A stretch of DNA of 64,000 nucleotides from Bacteroidales bacterium (GCA_012719495.1 JAAYAG010000118.1:1-64000), one strand, 5' to 3'; positions 44,669-54,540 are shown, counted from the first letter of the stretch. The notes: generated from the sequence alone by a model not told the origin. Numbers and translations: made by a program.

Positions 44669-45454
44669 ATGCACAAACCACTATTCCTTTTAATTGTCTT
44701 TCTTTCAATTATAAAGATCTCTTCCGGACAATCGCTTTTCGCTCCAGGCAAAGGGCTTGAACTCACATTCTCTGCCGGTCACGCCCAATACAAGGAACAA
44801 CTTTTCAACGGGTTACGAAACGATGGAGTCGATCTATCGTTTGGGCTTAATTACGGGATCCTAAAAAATGCGATGCACCATGAGTTTGGGTGGAATATCG
44901 ACGCTGCTGCTTTATGGAACCGCTACGGCTGGTCGAGCGAATATATTCAACTCAGCAACCTGCACTACCGTTTATTGGCCGATGCCGGAAAAGGGCTTCA
45001 ACTGGGAGGCAACGTCAGTTACTCCAGTTCGTTTTACCGGAATGAAAATTTCGATTCGCAACATAACTACTGGGTAACAACACTCAATGTGGGTTTTTCG
45101 GCATGTTACAATATCCCAATCAATTCAAAGTGGACGATGATGATTCCTGTAAATATCCCGTTAGTGGGTTTCCTCAGCCGTCCGGCTACAGACCGTAACC
45201 TGATTTTGAACGAACCTGACCTGAAAATTGGCGACATACTGAAACGGATCAACAGCAACTTCAAATTTGTTACCATCGGGAATCAATATTTCGACATCGA
45301 AACCGGGCTTTTCCTCCGCTCGAAGTTGCGCAATAATAAACAAATAACCCTGGGCTATCGGGTTAGATACGAACAAACGGCCACCTCGCTGAAAACCCAA
45401 TTGGTTACCAATCAACTCTGTATTCAATATCCACTTACAAAACATCAAAAATGA
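44669..45454 (+). CDS. Outer-membrane protein of a hydrolase pair (copy B)
   Basis: 261 aa. Signal peptide (cleaved near SSGQS), then barrel-like strand alternation: VDLSFGLNYGILKNAMHHEFG, YRLLADAGKGLQLGGNV, VGFSACYNIPINSKWTMMIPV. The stop overlaps the ATG of the next gene by 4 nt (ATGA), so they are translationally coupled. It shares length, placement and a proline-rich core segment with copy A, though identity looks low. Confidence 0.65.
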   Translation: MHKPLFLLIVFLSIIKISSGQSLFAPGKGLELTFSAGHAQYKEQLFNGLRNDGVDLSFGLNYGILKNAMHHEFGWNIDAAALWNRYGWSSEYIQLSNLHYRLLADAGKGLQLGGNVSYSSSFYRNENFDSQHNYWVTTLNVGFSACYNIPINSKWTMMIPVNIPLVGFLSRPATDRNLILNEPDLKIGDILKRINSNFKFVTIGNQYFDIETGLFLRSKLRNNKQITLGYRVRYEQTATSLKTQLVTNQLCIQYPLTKHQK

Positions 45455-46530
45455 AACCGATTATAACGATACTGATTTTGCTGCTTCTGCTCAGCAGTTG
45501 CCTGAAAGACGAAGAGTTGAAACTCAAAACGGTTGAATACCAACCGGCAGAATTGAACGATGGTTGGGTTCTCAACCCGGTCTCTTCTACAAACTTCAAC
45601 ATGGACATTTTCAATGAAGTGATGAAAGCGGTTTATTCAAACGAAGATTTTCTGTTGGTAAGAAGCCTGGTCATTGTGAAAGATGGAAAACTGATGGCCG
45701 AGGCTTATCCCCGAACCCTTGACGATCGGGATGAACCCCATCACCTTTGGTCGACCACCAAAAGTTTTATCTCGATGCTTACAGGGATAGCCATCGACAA
45801 GGGTTATATCAACAGTGTGAACGACTCGGTTTTCACTTATATTCCTGAATACATGCAATATGCCTACCCTGAATTAATGCCTCTCACGATTGAAGAGTGC
45901 CTTACAATGCGCTCGGGTATCGATTACGACAACGATGATTGGGAAGAGGAAGAGTTGCTGGCCTGTGTTCCCGACGAACTGACCCGTTACATTGTTGAAC
46001 GTCCGATGAAAGCGAAGCCCGGAGCTGAAACTTTCTATAAAAACTCCGATCCGCAGCTTCTTGTAAAAGTAGTTTCAACTGCTGCAAAAACCGACCTGGT
46101 TGAATTTGCCGACCAGAACCTTTTTGCACCACTGGGCATTACAAACTATCACTGGAGCCGGAACAAAGACAATACCCCATACGGAGGTTTTGGATTATGG
46201 CTTACCCCGCGCGACCTGGCCAAAGTCGGACTCATGTTGCTGAACAACGGACAATACAACAATCACCAGATACTTTCAACAAATTACATTAAAGAAGCAA
46301 CAACTGCCAAAACCGTTATCAATGAGAAAGATTACGGTTATCTGTTCTGGGTCGATGATTCAAGAAGATATTACTGGACCTGGGGTGCCGGTGGCCAGTT
46401 TATTTTTGTTGTACCCGAAAAGTCGTTGGTGGTTGTCATCACTTCGGAACAATTTGCCGACGAGCAAAATACTACCTTTGGGCAAGCTCGTTATCTGGTA
46501 GAAAAGATTATGGAAGGAGTAAAAGACTGA
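45451..46530 (+). CDS. Serine beta-lactamase-like hydrolase lipoprotein
   Basis: 359 aa, class C beta-lactamase/S12 peptidase fold. Lipobox LLSSC (Cys about residue 17) is followed by LKDEE, matching the K-(D/E) surface-lipoprotein export signal known from Bacteroidota, so it may face outward. The catalytic SxxK is in HHLWSTTKSFISM, Y-x-N is YKNSDP, and the third motif region is WGAGGQFIFV. Relatives include esterases and D-amino-acid peptidases; there is no evidence for antibiotic hydrolysis. It is coupled to the preceding OMP. Confidence 0.83.
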   Translation: MKPIITILILLLLLSSCLKDEELKLKTVEYQPAELNDGWVLNPVSSTNFNMDIFNEVMKAVYSNEDFLLVRSLVIVKDGKLMAEAYPRTLDDRDEPHHLWSTTKSFISMLTGIAIDKGYINSVNDSVFTYIPEYMQYAYPELMPLTIEECLTMRSGIDYDNDDWEEEELLACVPDELTRYIVERPMKAKPGAETFYKNSDPQLLVKVVSTAAKTDLVEFADQNLFAPLGITNYHWSRNKDNTPYGGFGLWLTPRDLAKVGLMLLNNGQYNNHQILSTNYIKEATTAKTVINEKDYGYLFWVDDSRRYYWTWGAGGQFIFVVPEKSLVVVITSEQFADEQNTTFGQARYLVEKIMEGVKD

Positions 46531-46600
46531 AACAGTACTATTGAGAATTCATATTGAACTAAAGTACAATCGAAAAATCTTTTTTATTTCAAGACCTCAT

Positions 46601-46627
46601 TAACAAGAAGCAAATGTCTTCTTGTTA
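46601..46627 (+). repeat. 10-bp perfect stem-loop after the hydrolase gene
   Basis: TAACAAGAAG / CTTCTTGTTA (46601-46610 with 46618-46627), loop CAAATGT. No T-run follows, so it is a weak terminator or an mRNA-stabilising hairpin. Confidence 0.45.
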
Positions 46628-46764
46628 TAATTCATTAAAAATTTAGTATTTTGACTTATGCTTTGTGCTGCAATATTTTAATCTGTTACTTTATTCAGAT
46701 TTCATAAAATATGAATAAATTTGGTTGTCAAAAACTCAACTAAATCTTGTTCAAATCTCTTCTT

Positions 46765-49700
46765 ATGAAATCAATATTTATTAGAGCTATCTATAGTTTT
46801 AGAACTATTCTCCTTGGATCAATCCTATTATTGTTGACCTCCTCTACGTTTGCCATTTCCGTATTTTCGAAAGAAAATATTTCAAATCAGGCAACATATG
46901 ATGAAAGTTCAAGATTCTTAAAAAATATTGAGCCCAATCCTGTTGGTGGTCCTTACTTAGCCGATGAGCACACGGTGGCCTTGTTGCATTTCGATGGAGA
47001 TTACAAGAATACAGCTCCTATTGGCGTTGATGGATTAGCCAACAATGCGGTATCGTTTACGACTTCTTTTATGGAGAAACTGGGCAGTAGTGTTTATATT
47101 GACAATTCAAGCGATAAGGCTTTCAGCAATGTGGTCATTCCATTTTATAGTGAATTGAATTTGACAGGGGACTGGACAATAGAGTATTGGTTCAAAATTA
47201 ACACATGGGGAACTGGCACAACGGAATTTCCTTTTATGTTTATAAAAACAGGGGCTAACTATTTTGTATTTCCATTACCTGGAAACAAATCAATACGTGT
47301 AGGATATGACTACGAAGGAGGTGCTGAAATCGTTGAATTACCTGAAAATTCGGTTGAAATTAACAAGTGGTATCATCTTTCGTTTGTTCGCAATACTTCG
47401 AATACCACACTAAAGTGCTTGTTGCACAATTCTGAGATGAAATTACTCCAGTCGGTTTCTTCGGTCTATAATGTTTCCCATTTTCCCAAAATCAATCAAG
47501 AACCCTTACTGATTGGCGGTTTTTCAGGAGGTTCGAATTGTCAGTTCGACGGTTATATCGATGAACTCAGGATCAGCAATGTTGTCCGCGAGTTCAAGGC
47601 TCTGTCACTTGTATCGCCCAATGGGAAAGAAAACTTGACAACAGGATCACAAGAAACCATTCGATGGGCAAGCAACGACATTGAGAAAGTTACGCTGGAA
47701 TACAGCACCAATAATGGTTCAACATGGAGTACAATTGCTTCTAATATAACAGCCTCGCTGGGATCATACACCTGGACTGTTCCTGACAACATTTCTTCAA
47801 CCTGTAAAATTAGGGTAAGTGACCAAAGCGACTTTTCGTGCAACGATGAAAGCGATCAGAAATTTTCAATTATAAAGCCTGTTACCCTTGCTTTGACCTA
47901 TCCTAATGGAGGGGAAAGTTGGAAGATAGGAACTGTAAAAAATATAACATGGAATTCGGAAGGCGTTGGTGATGTCAGGTTAGAATATTCCACCGATTTA
48001 GGTTCAAACTGGACAACCATTGTTAATTCAACCCCTGCATCGGAACATACCTACTCTTTTACGGTTCCTTATGAGGTTGCTTACGAATGGAAAGTAAGAA
48101 TCACCGATGTTTCAGAACCCTCAAGATCGGATATTTCGGACGGTTTGCTTATTACTTACGATGCGTTGCCAGAGTCGGTTTCTCCTCTATTGAGCATTGA
48201 ATATCCGGTTTTTGTATGGCCACTGAATGCTTACTATCCTACAACCACTCCTGATGACGATCAGGTAGTTAACGGTCGAGTGGGCAATGCCTGTGGCCCA
48301 ACAGTTGTTGCAAACCTTCTTCGGTATTGGGAATTTCCACTAAAAGGAACTGGTTCAAGAACGTTCACCGATCATCTGAATTGTACATGGTCGGCCAATT
48401 TTGGTGAGACTTATTATAAATATGATCAAATGCCCAAGTATGTTGCACCGAATGCTACTCAGGAGGTGTATGATCCGGTTGCTACCATGATGTATCATGC
48501 GGGTGTTGCAATGCATAACCCCTATCGAACAGGTGCTCGAGAAGGGGTTATCGAGGCGTTCCATGAATTCTTTAATTACAGTCGGAAATCAAAATTTCTT
48601 TATAGAAATGACTATACCCCCGAACAATGGGATAAGATATTCAAATCTGAGTTTGCCCAAAAACGCCCCATTGTCATTGGGGGCGATGGAGGTGTATTGC
48701 CCGATGGGAGTGTAGGCGGTCACTGGTTTATTTGCGATGGCTACAATAGTGCGAATAAATTTCATATCCGTTGGGACTATGGAGAGAACAGTAACGAATA
48801 TTTACCCCTTTACGAGTTCAAACCATTCCATGTAAACAATTGGGCACTGGTTTACCTTGAACCCGATCGGCATGGTGAAGAGCTTACCCTAACATCGCCA
48901 GCAGGTTTTGAAAGCTGGCAGCAAGGTGTGACGCAAACCATCAGGTGGGCTTCTTCGGGCATTACTTCTCTAAAAATTGAGTATTCAATTAATAATGGGG
49001 CCGATTATGTGACGTTAGCAACCAATGTGCCTGCCTCTAACGGATCGTACGCGGTTACGCTGCCAGCTGGAACTTCAAAAGAATGTAAAATCAGGATTTC
49101 CGATGCGAATGATATTAACGTTTATAGCCGGAATGAAGTACCGTTTAGTGTATATGACCAAAAGGAACTGATTATTACTCCTTATTTTCCCGGAAATATT
49201 CAACCAGGAAGTGTATTCCCGATCCGGTGGAGTTCAAAAGGGATAACTACTGTTTCTATTGACTATTCAATTGATAATGGTAGCACATGGATAGTCATTG
49301 CAGACACCATAGCTTCGCTTGAAGTTTATGATTGGTTGGTTCCTGATGTATCGTCAAAAACCTGTAAAGTACGTTTGACCGACAAATCAGATATTGCCTG
49401 CAAATCTATAAGTCAGTTGTTTACCATCAGTTCAGCACAATGCGTTGGTGGCCCATATGCAGTTGATGCGAACACGGTTGCCTTGCTTCATTTTAATGGG
49501 AACTATCGGAATGAAGCGGTCAACAGCAGAGATGGTATAGTTAACCAGATTGTATCCTTCACCGAAAATTATCCCCTGGGAACAGATCAGGGGATTTATG
49601 TAGAAAACCCGAACGATGCCGTGTACAGCAATGTCGAAATTCCATATTATGGTGCATTGACGCTAACGAAAGACTGGACAATTGAATTATGGTTCAAAAT

Positions 49701-50727
49701 AAATAACTGGGGAACCGGGACTGTATCGTATCCTACCTTGGTCACAAAAACAGGAAGGAACTATTATATTGACCCAGATCCCGTATCTAAAACAATTCGT
49801 GCGGGCTATGATATTTCGGCCGGAGGAGAGATGGTTGTTTTACCTAACAACTCAGTTCAGACTAACAAATGGTACCATGTAACATTTATAAGGAATACCA
49901 CAACCAAGACTTTACAACTTTTATTGAATGATGAGAATCGCAAATTGGTTTCATCGGCAACGGTGAATTATACATCGAGCAATATGCCTCGAACTTCTTC
50001 TGAGGCACTAATGGTTGGTGGTTATCATGTGATTGGGAATTCCCAATTTGATGGCTTTATTGATGAATTGAGGATAAGCAAAGTAGTTAGGGAATATAGC
50101 GAACCCAGTAACTTAGAAGAGCTAGCCGTGAAATTCTCGGTTGACCTGAATTATCAGATCAAAAATAGGATATTCAATCCGGCAACTGATGAGGTATTCT
50201 TAAAGGGAAGTTTCAATGGCTGGAGCGACCGGAATCCCATGACCCTTGAATCGGACGGGATTTACACGAGTACTCTTGTTCTTGAGCCATCGACCAGTTA
50301 TCAGTACAAGTATTTTATCAATTCTGCCGGTGCTGAAAACAGTGGCTGGGAAATGAATATTGCTGATGGCGAAAACGGCAACCGGGTGTTAAAAACCGGA
50401 ACCACTTCGATGGTTTTGCCGAAGGATTATTTTAACAACAGGGGAGTTTCTGCTGAAGAACTTCGCGAGGGGGTTATGGTTAAAAATTACCCCAATCCTT
50501 TCAGCAGAAGTACCGACTTTTTGTTTACGGTTTCTTCGGCTACACATGTCTCGATAACAGTTTTTGATATGTTGGGGAAAGAGGTTGCCAATGTGGTAAA
50601 TGAGAACCTTCAACCAGGCAGCTATGTTCGGGAATGGGATGCCCCGGGGTTAAAGGGAGGTATCTATTTTTACCGGATGAAGGCTGGAGAGTTTTCCACT
50701 ACCCGGCGGCTTGTTGTGATCAGGTGA
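46765..50727 (+). CDS. T9SS-secreted C10-family cysteine protease with LamG and other adhesion domains
   Basis: About 1320 aa from the ATG at 46765. Approximate order: signal peptide; LamG-like domain (65-285); two Ser-Thr-rich beta domains (285-475: GKENLTTGSQETIRW, GGESWKIGTVKNITW); C10 peptidase (475-705) with Cys in GNACGPTVVANLLRYW and His in GGHWFICDGYN; two more Ser-Thr-rich domains (710-890); second LamG (895-1115), similar to the first; an AMPK-beta/CBM48-like domain (1125-1210: VFLKGSFNGWSDRNPM); type A T9SS sorting domain (from about 1243: VMVKNYPNPF, ending RRLVVIR). T9SS exports it and normally cleaves the tail. It resembles the streptopain and gingipain-like proteases in the peptidase part. 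Confidence 0.88.
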   Translation: MKSIFIRAIYSFRTILLGSILLLLTSSTFAISVFSKENISNQATYDESSRFLKNIEPNPVGGPYLADEHTVALLHFDGDYKNTAPIGVDGLANNAVSFTTSFMEKLGSSVYIDNSSDKAFSNVVIPFYSELNLTGDWTIEYWFKINTWGTGTTEFPFMFIKTGANYFVFPLPGNKSIRVGYDYEGGAEIVELPENSVEINKWYHLSFVRNTSNTTLKCLLHNSEMKLLQSVSSVYNVSHFPKINQEPLLIGGFSGGSNCQFDGYIDELRISNVVREFKALSLVSPNGKENLTTGSQETIRWASNDIEKVTLEYSTNNGSTWSTIASNITASLGSYTWTVPDNISSTCKIRVSDQSDFSCNDESDQKFSIIKPVTLALTYPNGGESWKIGTVKNITWNSEGVGDVRLEYSTDLGSNWTTIVNSTPASEHTYSFTVPYEVAYEWKVRITDVSEPSRSDISDGLLITYDALPESVSPLLSIEYPVFVWPLNAYYPTTTPDDDQVVNGRVGNACGPTVVANLLRYWEFPLKGTGSRTFTDHLNCTWSANFGETYYKYDQMPKYVAPNATQEVYDPVATMMYHAGVAMHNPYRTGAREGVIEAFHEFFNYSRKSKFLYRNDYTPEQWDKIFKSEFAQKRPIVIGGDGGVLPDGSVGGHWFICDGYNSANKFHIRWDYGENSNEYLPLYEFKPFHVNNWALVYLEPDRHGEELTLTSPAGFESWQQGVTQTIRWASSGITSLKIEYSINNGADYVTLATNVPASNGSYAVTLPAGTSKECKIRISDANDINVYSRNEVPFSVYDQKELIITPYFPGNIQPGSVFPIRWSSKGITTVSIDYSIDNGSTWIVIADTIASLEVYDWLVPDVSSKTCKVRLTDKSDIACKSISQLFTISSAQCVGGPYAVDANTVALLHFNGNYRNEAVNSRDGIVNQIVSFTENYPLGTDQGIYVENPNDAVYSNVEIPYYGALTLTKDWTIELWFKINNWGTGTVSYPTLVTKTGRNYYIDPDPVSKTIRAGYDISAGGEMVVLPNNSVQTNKWYHVTFIRNTTTKTLQLLLNDENRKLVSSATVNYTSSNMPRTSSEALMVGGYHVIGNSQFDGFIDELRISKVVREYSEPSNLEELAVKFSVDLNYQIKNRIFNPATDEVFLKGSFNGWSDRNPMTLESDGIYTSTLVLEPSTSYQYKYFINSAGAENSGWEMNIADGENGNRVLKTGTTSMVLPKDYFNNRGVSAEELREGVMVKNYPNPFSRSTDFLFTVSSATHVSITVFDMLGKEVANVVNENLQPGSYVREWDAPGLKGGIYFYRMKAGEFSTTRRLVVIR

Positions 50728-50882
50728 TTTGTGTTGCCATATTACTTAGTTATTGATAATGTTACATTTATCGATGGCTCAGGAATGAGTTCGCTTTTTT
50801 CGATGCAGAACATTTTTGGTTCACTGTTTGGTTCTCATTTTTGTTGAAATTTATTATATAGAACTGACATGCAAAAAAACGA

Positions 50883-50916
50883 AAAAGCCTGCAAATCATA
50901 CGATTTGCAGGCTTTT
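50883..50916. terminator. Bidirectional terminator between the T9SS protease and tRNA-Pro
   Basis: Perfect 15-bp stem AAAAGCCTGCAAATC / GATTTGCAGGCTTTT (50883-50897 with 50902-50916), loop ATAC. On the minus strand it is followed by a T-rich stretch and so ends the tRNA transcript; on the plus strand it may end the protease transcript. Confidence 0.88.
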
Positions 50917-50939
50917 AGTTTCGAATGAAACCCATTTTG

Positions 50940-51013
50940 TCGGGGCGACAGGATTTGAACCTGCGACCTCGTCGTCCCGAACGACGCGCGCTACCAAGCT
51001 GCGCTACGCCCCG
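50940..51013 (-). tRNA. tRNA-Pro (anticodon CGG)
   Basis: 74 nt. Acceptor CGGGGCG/CGCCCCG, D-arm GCGC...GCGC, anticodon stem-loop CGTCG-TTCGGGA-CGACG giving anticodon CGG with G37, T-arm GCAGG-TTCAAAT-CCTGT. Discriminator A at 50940; CCA is not encoded. It reads CCG proline codons. Terminated by the 15-bp hairpin just downstream. Confidence 0.96.
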
Positions 51014-51091
51014 ATTGGTTTGCCGGATAACTAAATTGTTTCCGATTACGACGCGACAAAAATAATAAATTCAATATAACCGAAGAATTTT

Positions 51092-51706
51092 TCACCAAAT
51101 AAGTTCGCCTTTTCCTTCGCGTAAAATTTCAACTTCTTCGCACGAGCAGTCTACTATTGTCGATACTTCGTTGCCGCCAAAGCCTCCGTCGATGATCAGG
51201 TCAACTTTTCCGCCCCATTCTTCATGAATCAGTTCCGGGTCGGTTGTGTAGGCCAAAATCTCGTCGGTGTCGTGTATCGAGCTCGCAAATATAGGGTTGC
51301 CCAGTTCTCTCACTATTTCGCGGATAATGGCATTGTCGGGTACACGAATGCCAATTGTCTTTTTCTTTCCTTTAAAATATCGCGGAACATTCGAATTCGC
51401 TTCAAGGATAAACGTGAATGGCCCGGGAAGGTTTCGCTTCATTAGTTTGAAAACCGGGTTGGGAATTGGGCGGGCATAGTCTGAAAGGTGGCTTAAATCG
51501 TGACAAATAAATGAGAATCGTGTTTTTTCTATTTGCAAGCCTTTCAATTTGGCTATTTTTTCAACTGCTTTTTGATGCATTATGTCGCAGCCCATGCTAT
51601 AAACGGTGTCGGTAGGATAAATAATTATTCCTCCGTTTTTTAGCGTATCGACGATGTAATTCAACTTTCGCTGGTCGATGTTTTCTTCGTAAAGTTTAAT
51701 CAGCAT
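51092..51706 (-). CDS. L-threonylcarbamoyladenylate synthase (Sua5/YrdC)
   Basis: 204 aa from the ATG at 51706 (MLIKLYEEN); an in-frame extension to 51736 is less family-like. YrdC fold with GGIIIYPTDTVYSMGCD, LPGPFTFILEA, IGIRVPDN and NPIFASSIH. It makes threonylcarbamoyl-AMP for t6A37 tRNA modification. The lack of a Sua5 C-terminal domain marks the short YrdC/YwlC type. Possibly in an operon with trkH and trkA (45 bp gap). Confidence 0.93.
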   Translation of the reverse strand: MLIKLYEENIDQRKLNYIVDTLKNGGIIIYPTDTVYSMGCDIMHQKAVEKIAKLKGLQIEKTRFSFICHDLSHLSDYARPIPNPVFKLMKRNLPGPFTFILEANSNVPRYFKGKKKTIGIRVPDNAIIREIVRELGNPIFASSIHDTDEILAYTTDPELIHEEWGGKVDLIIDGGFGGNEVSTIVDCSCEEVEILREGKGELIW

Positions 51707-51751
51707 TCTGAGATTTTTAACTCCCAAAAATAGCAAATAAACTGCGAAATG

Positions 51752-53200
51752 TTATCGTCTCCAGAAACTGGGAGAAAAGATTACCAGAACGGTAAATAGC
51801 TCAAGCCTTCCCAAAAGCATTATAAACGAAAGAAACCATTTTCCGGCATCGGGTATTTGGCTATAGCTAAAAGCAGGTCCAACTTGCCCTAATCCGGGGC
51901 CAATGTTTCCCAGACATGAAGCTACCGCTCCAATAGATGTCTCGTAGTCATCCACAAAAAGCATAAATATGAGGCTGCAAATGAAGAATACAGCAATGTA
52001 GAAAAAGAAAAAGGCGAGAACATTGTTTATTATCTGGTTGTTGACTGCTCTGTTGTTAAATCGTACAGGAATAACTGCGTTGGGGTGAATAAGCCTGCGT
52101 AATTCGTAATAACTGTTTTTAAGGAGAAGGCCAATTCGCATCACCTTTATCGAACCACTGGTTGATCCGGTCGATCCGCCTACAAAGAATAGCAAAAAGA
52201 GAACATAGGTAAGGAATGGGTGCCATAACATAAAGTCGTCGGTGACATATCCTGTTGTTGATATTATTGTAACAACCTGAAATATAGAATTTCTAAAGGC
52301 TTTCTCCAGACTATAATCAGTTGTCAATAACAAGCCTGTGGTAATAATCAACGTAAAGACAAGTATAATACTTATGAATAATTTAAACTCTTCATTCTTA
52401 AACAACTTTCCTGGCGAGCCTGTAAACGAAAAGTAGGTGAGAGAGAAATTAGTCGCGGCAATAATGGTAAATGCTGTTATAACATAGTGAATGTATGGCG
52501 AATTCCAATAAGCAACACTGGCTTGTTTGGTCGAGAATCCCCCTGTGGCCATGGTCGTGAATGAGTGGCAAACAGAATCGAACAAACTCATACCCCCAAA
52601 CATGAGCATTATTGTCTCTACCACGGTGAAAACCAGATAGGTGTTCCAAAGTATTTTGGCTGTATCTTTAATTTTGGGGTTAATCTTTTCAGTTGTAATT
52701 CCTGGTGCTTCTGCCGCATAGAGCGATATTCCACCTATGCCAAAGGCCGGTAAAATGGCCAAAGAAAGCACAACTATGCCCATACCGCCAATCCATTGGA
52801 TCAAACTTCGCCAGAAAAGGATTCCATGAGGCAGTTCTTCTATATTGTCGAGAATTGATGCCCCGGTAGTTGTAAAACCCGACATGGTTTCGAAAAAGGC
52901 GTCGTGGAGGGCGGGTATCGAACCACTTAAAATGAAAGGTAAACTTCCGAAAAAAGAAAACAACACCCATACGATACTCACAATAATATATCCTTCACGT
53001 TTGCCAATAGTTGGCGAGGCTTTTCGCGTGAAAAGGAACAAAATAACACCGGTTGCGATGGTTATTAATGCTGAATGAATGAAATGAATTGTATCTCCTT
53101 CTTGGTATAACAGCGAGACTAAAAGGGCTGCAACCATAAGAAGGCCTTCTCCGATCAATAAGAAGCCCAGAGTGCGGGTTATTATTTTGAAATTAAACAT
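51752..53200 (-). CDS. trkH: Trk potassium uptake protein TrkH
   Basis: 482 aa with the expected eight-plus membrane helices and the repeating pore loops: SGFTTTGAS, TTMATGGFST, ISTTGYVTDD and GNIGPGLG. K+ passes through this subunit, gated by the TrkA ring encoded next to it (5 bp apart). Family length is about 480. Confidence 0.95.
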   Translation of the reverse strand: MFNFKIITRTLGFLLIGEGLLMVAALLVSLLYQEGDTIHFIHSALITIATGVILFLFTRKASPTIGKREGYIIVSIVWVLFSFFGSLPFILSGSIPALHDAFFETMSGFTTTGASILDNIEELPHGILFWRSLIQWIGGMGIVVLSLAILPAFGIGGISLYAAEAPGITTEKINPKIKDTAKILWNTYLVFTVVETIMLMFGGMSLFDSVCHSFTTMATGGFSTKQASVAYWNSPYIHYVITAFTIIAATNFSLTYFSFTGSPGKLFKNEEFKLFISIILVFTLIITTGLLLTTDYSLEKAFRNSIFQVVTIISTTGYVTDDFMLWHPFLTYVLFLLFFVGGSTGSTSGSIKVMRIGLLLKNSYYELRRLIHPNAVIPVRFNNRAVNNQIINNVLAFFFFYIAVFFICSLIFMLFVDDYETSIGAVASCLGNIGPGLGQVGPAFSYSQIPDAGKWFLSFIMLLGRLELFTVLVIFSPSFWRR

Positions 53201-53205
53201 GAAGG

Positions 53206-54540
53206 CTATTTAAAAAATTTATCAATCTTTTTAATGGCCGAAGGTAATGCAAAAATCACCACTTTGTCGCCAGCAACTATTTGAGTATCACCGGTGGCAA
53301 TAATCCCTTGATCTTCGCGGATAATACCCCCGATTTTTGCCTCTTTGGGAAAATCGATGTTACGTATCAGGTCGGTAGTTACTTTTGAACCAGGGTGTGC
53401 AATTACCTCAACAGCTTCAGCATCGGTTGAGCTGAGGCATTTTACACTCGATATTTCGGAACTCATTGAAAACCTATAAATAAAACTTGCTGCAATAAAC
53501 TTTTTGTTGATTACACTGCCTATGCCTACTTGTTCGGCCAAACTAATGAAATCGATATTTTCTACTTCGGCAACAGTTCGTTTTACCCCCATTTTTTTCG
53601 CCAACTGGCAAGTGAGGATGTTGGTTTCTGAGTTTCCGGTTACAGCCACAAAGGCATCCATCTTTTCAATGCCTTCTTCCTTTAAAAGTTCAAGGTTTCT
53701 GCCATCTCCATTGATTACAAGTACATTGCTGAATTTGTCGGCAATTTGTTGGCAGCGCTCTTTGTCAACATCAATAATTTTAATATTGAATTGATCACTT
53801 AATTTTTCGGCTGTTTTCTGGGCAATACGGCTGCCTCCAAGAATCATTATGTTTTTAACCCCAAAATAATCTTTCCCGGTTTTTTCGTACAATTCGCTAA
53901 GTGCTGCAGGGGTAGATACAAAGTAGGCGATATCGTCAGGCATTAACTGATCTTTGCCATAAGGGATAATTGTGGAATCGCCCCGTGTGATAGCTACAGC
54001 TCTGAATGAGGAACTGAATTTCCCGATTTCTTCGAGGGTTTTATTCACTATTGTGGCATTATCCCTGATTTTTATGCCCGATAAAACCAATTTTCCGCCC
54101 GAAAACTCGTGAGTTACGCGTGAAGCCGGTTGTTTTACAGAGGCTACAATCTCGTTGGCCGCCAGTGTTTCGGGATAGATAATTTCGTCTACTCCCAGTT
54201 CGATAAATTTCGGTTTATAAGCTTTTTTGAAGTATTCGTCGTTGTTGATTCTTGCGAGGGTTTTTTTTGCTCCCAGATCTTTTGCTAAAATGCAGGCCAG
54301 CACGTTTCTCGACTCGAATGGGGTTACTGCAATAAACAGATCGGCTTTAGAGATACCTGCTTCTTTTAGGTCGATTATTGAGTTGGCAAAACCATTGATA
54401 GTCAATAGATCTACTTGATTAGAGATTTTTTCGAGTTTCTCGCTGTCCTCGTCAATAAGCACAATTTCGTGATTTTCTTTACTGAGCATTTTGGCTAAGT
54501 GTGTGCCTACTTCGCCTGCTCCGGCAATAACAACTTTCAT
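53206..54540 (-). CDS. trkA: Trk potassium regulator TrkA
   Basis: 444 aa; two tandem RCK units, each with an N-terminal Rossmann core (MKVVIAGAGEVGTHLAKML and VKNIMILGGSRIAQKTAEKL) and an RCK_C domain. NAD(H) and ATP binding at these units gates TrkH. It is the first gene of the trkA-trkH(-sua5) transcript. Confidence 0.95.
   Translation of the reverse strand: MKVVIAGAGEVGTHLAKMLSKENHEIVLIDEDSEKLEKISNQVDLLTINGFANSIIDLKEAGISKADLFIAVTPFESRNVLACILAKDLGAKKTLARINNDEYFKKAYKPKFIELGVDEIIYPETLAANEIVASVKQPASRVTHEFSGGKLVLSGIKIRDNATIVNKTLEEIGKFSSSFRAVAITRGDSTIIPYGKDQLMPDDIAYFVSTPAALSELYEKTGKDYFGVKNIMILGGSRIAQKTAEKLSDQFNIKIIDVDKERCQQIADKFSNVLVINGDGRNLELLKEEGIEKMDAFVAVTGNSETNILTCQLAKKMGVKRTVAEVENIDFISLAEQVGIGSVINKKFIAASFIYRFSMSSEISSVKCLSSTDAEAVEVIAHPGSKVTTDLIRNIDFPKEAKIGGIIREDQGIIATGDTQIVAGDKVVIFALPSAIKKIDKFFK

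Noticed and set aside
45451-46530. Antibiotic-resistance beta-lactamase
   Set aside because: Only the general serine-hydrolase fold is seen; the lipoprotein setting and the motifs do not single out a true beta-lactamase.
50750-50846. Short frame after the T9SS protease ending FGSLFGSHFC
   Set aside because: Follows an in-frame stop, has no start and no recognised family; probably chance.
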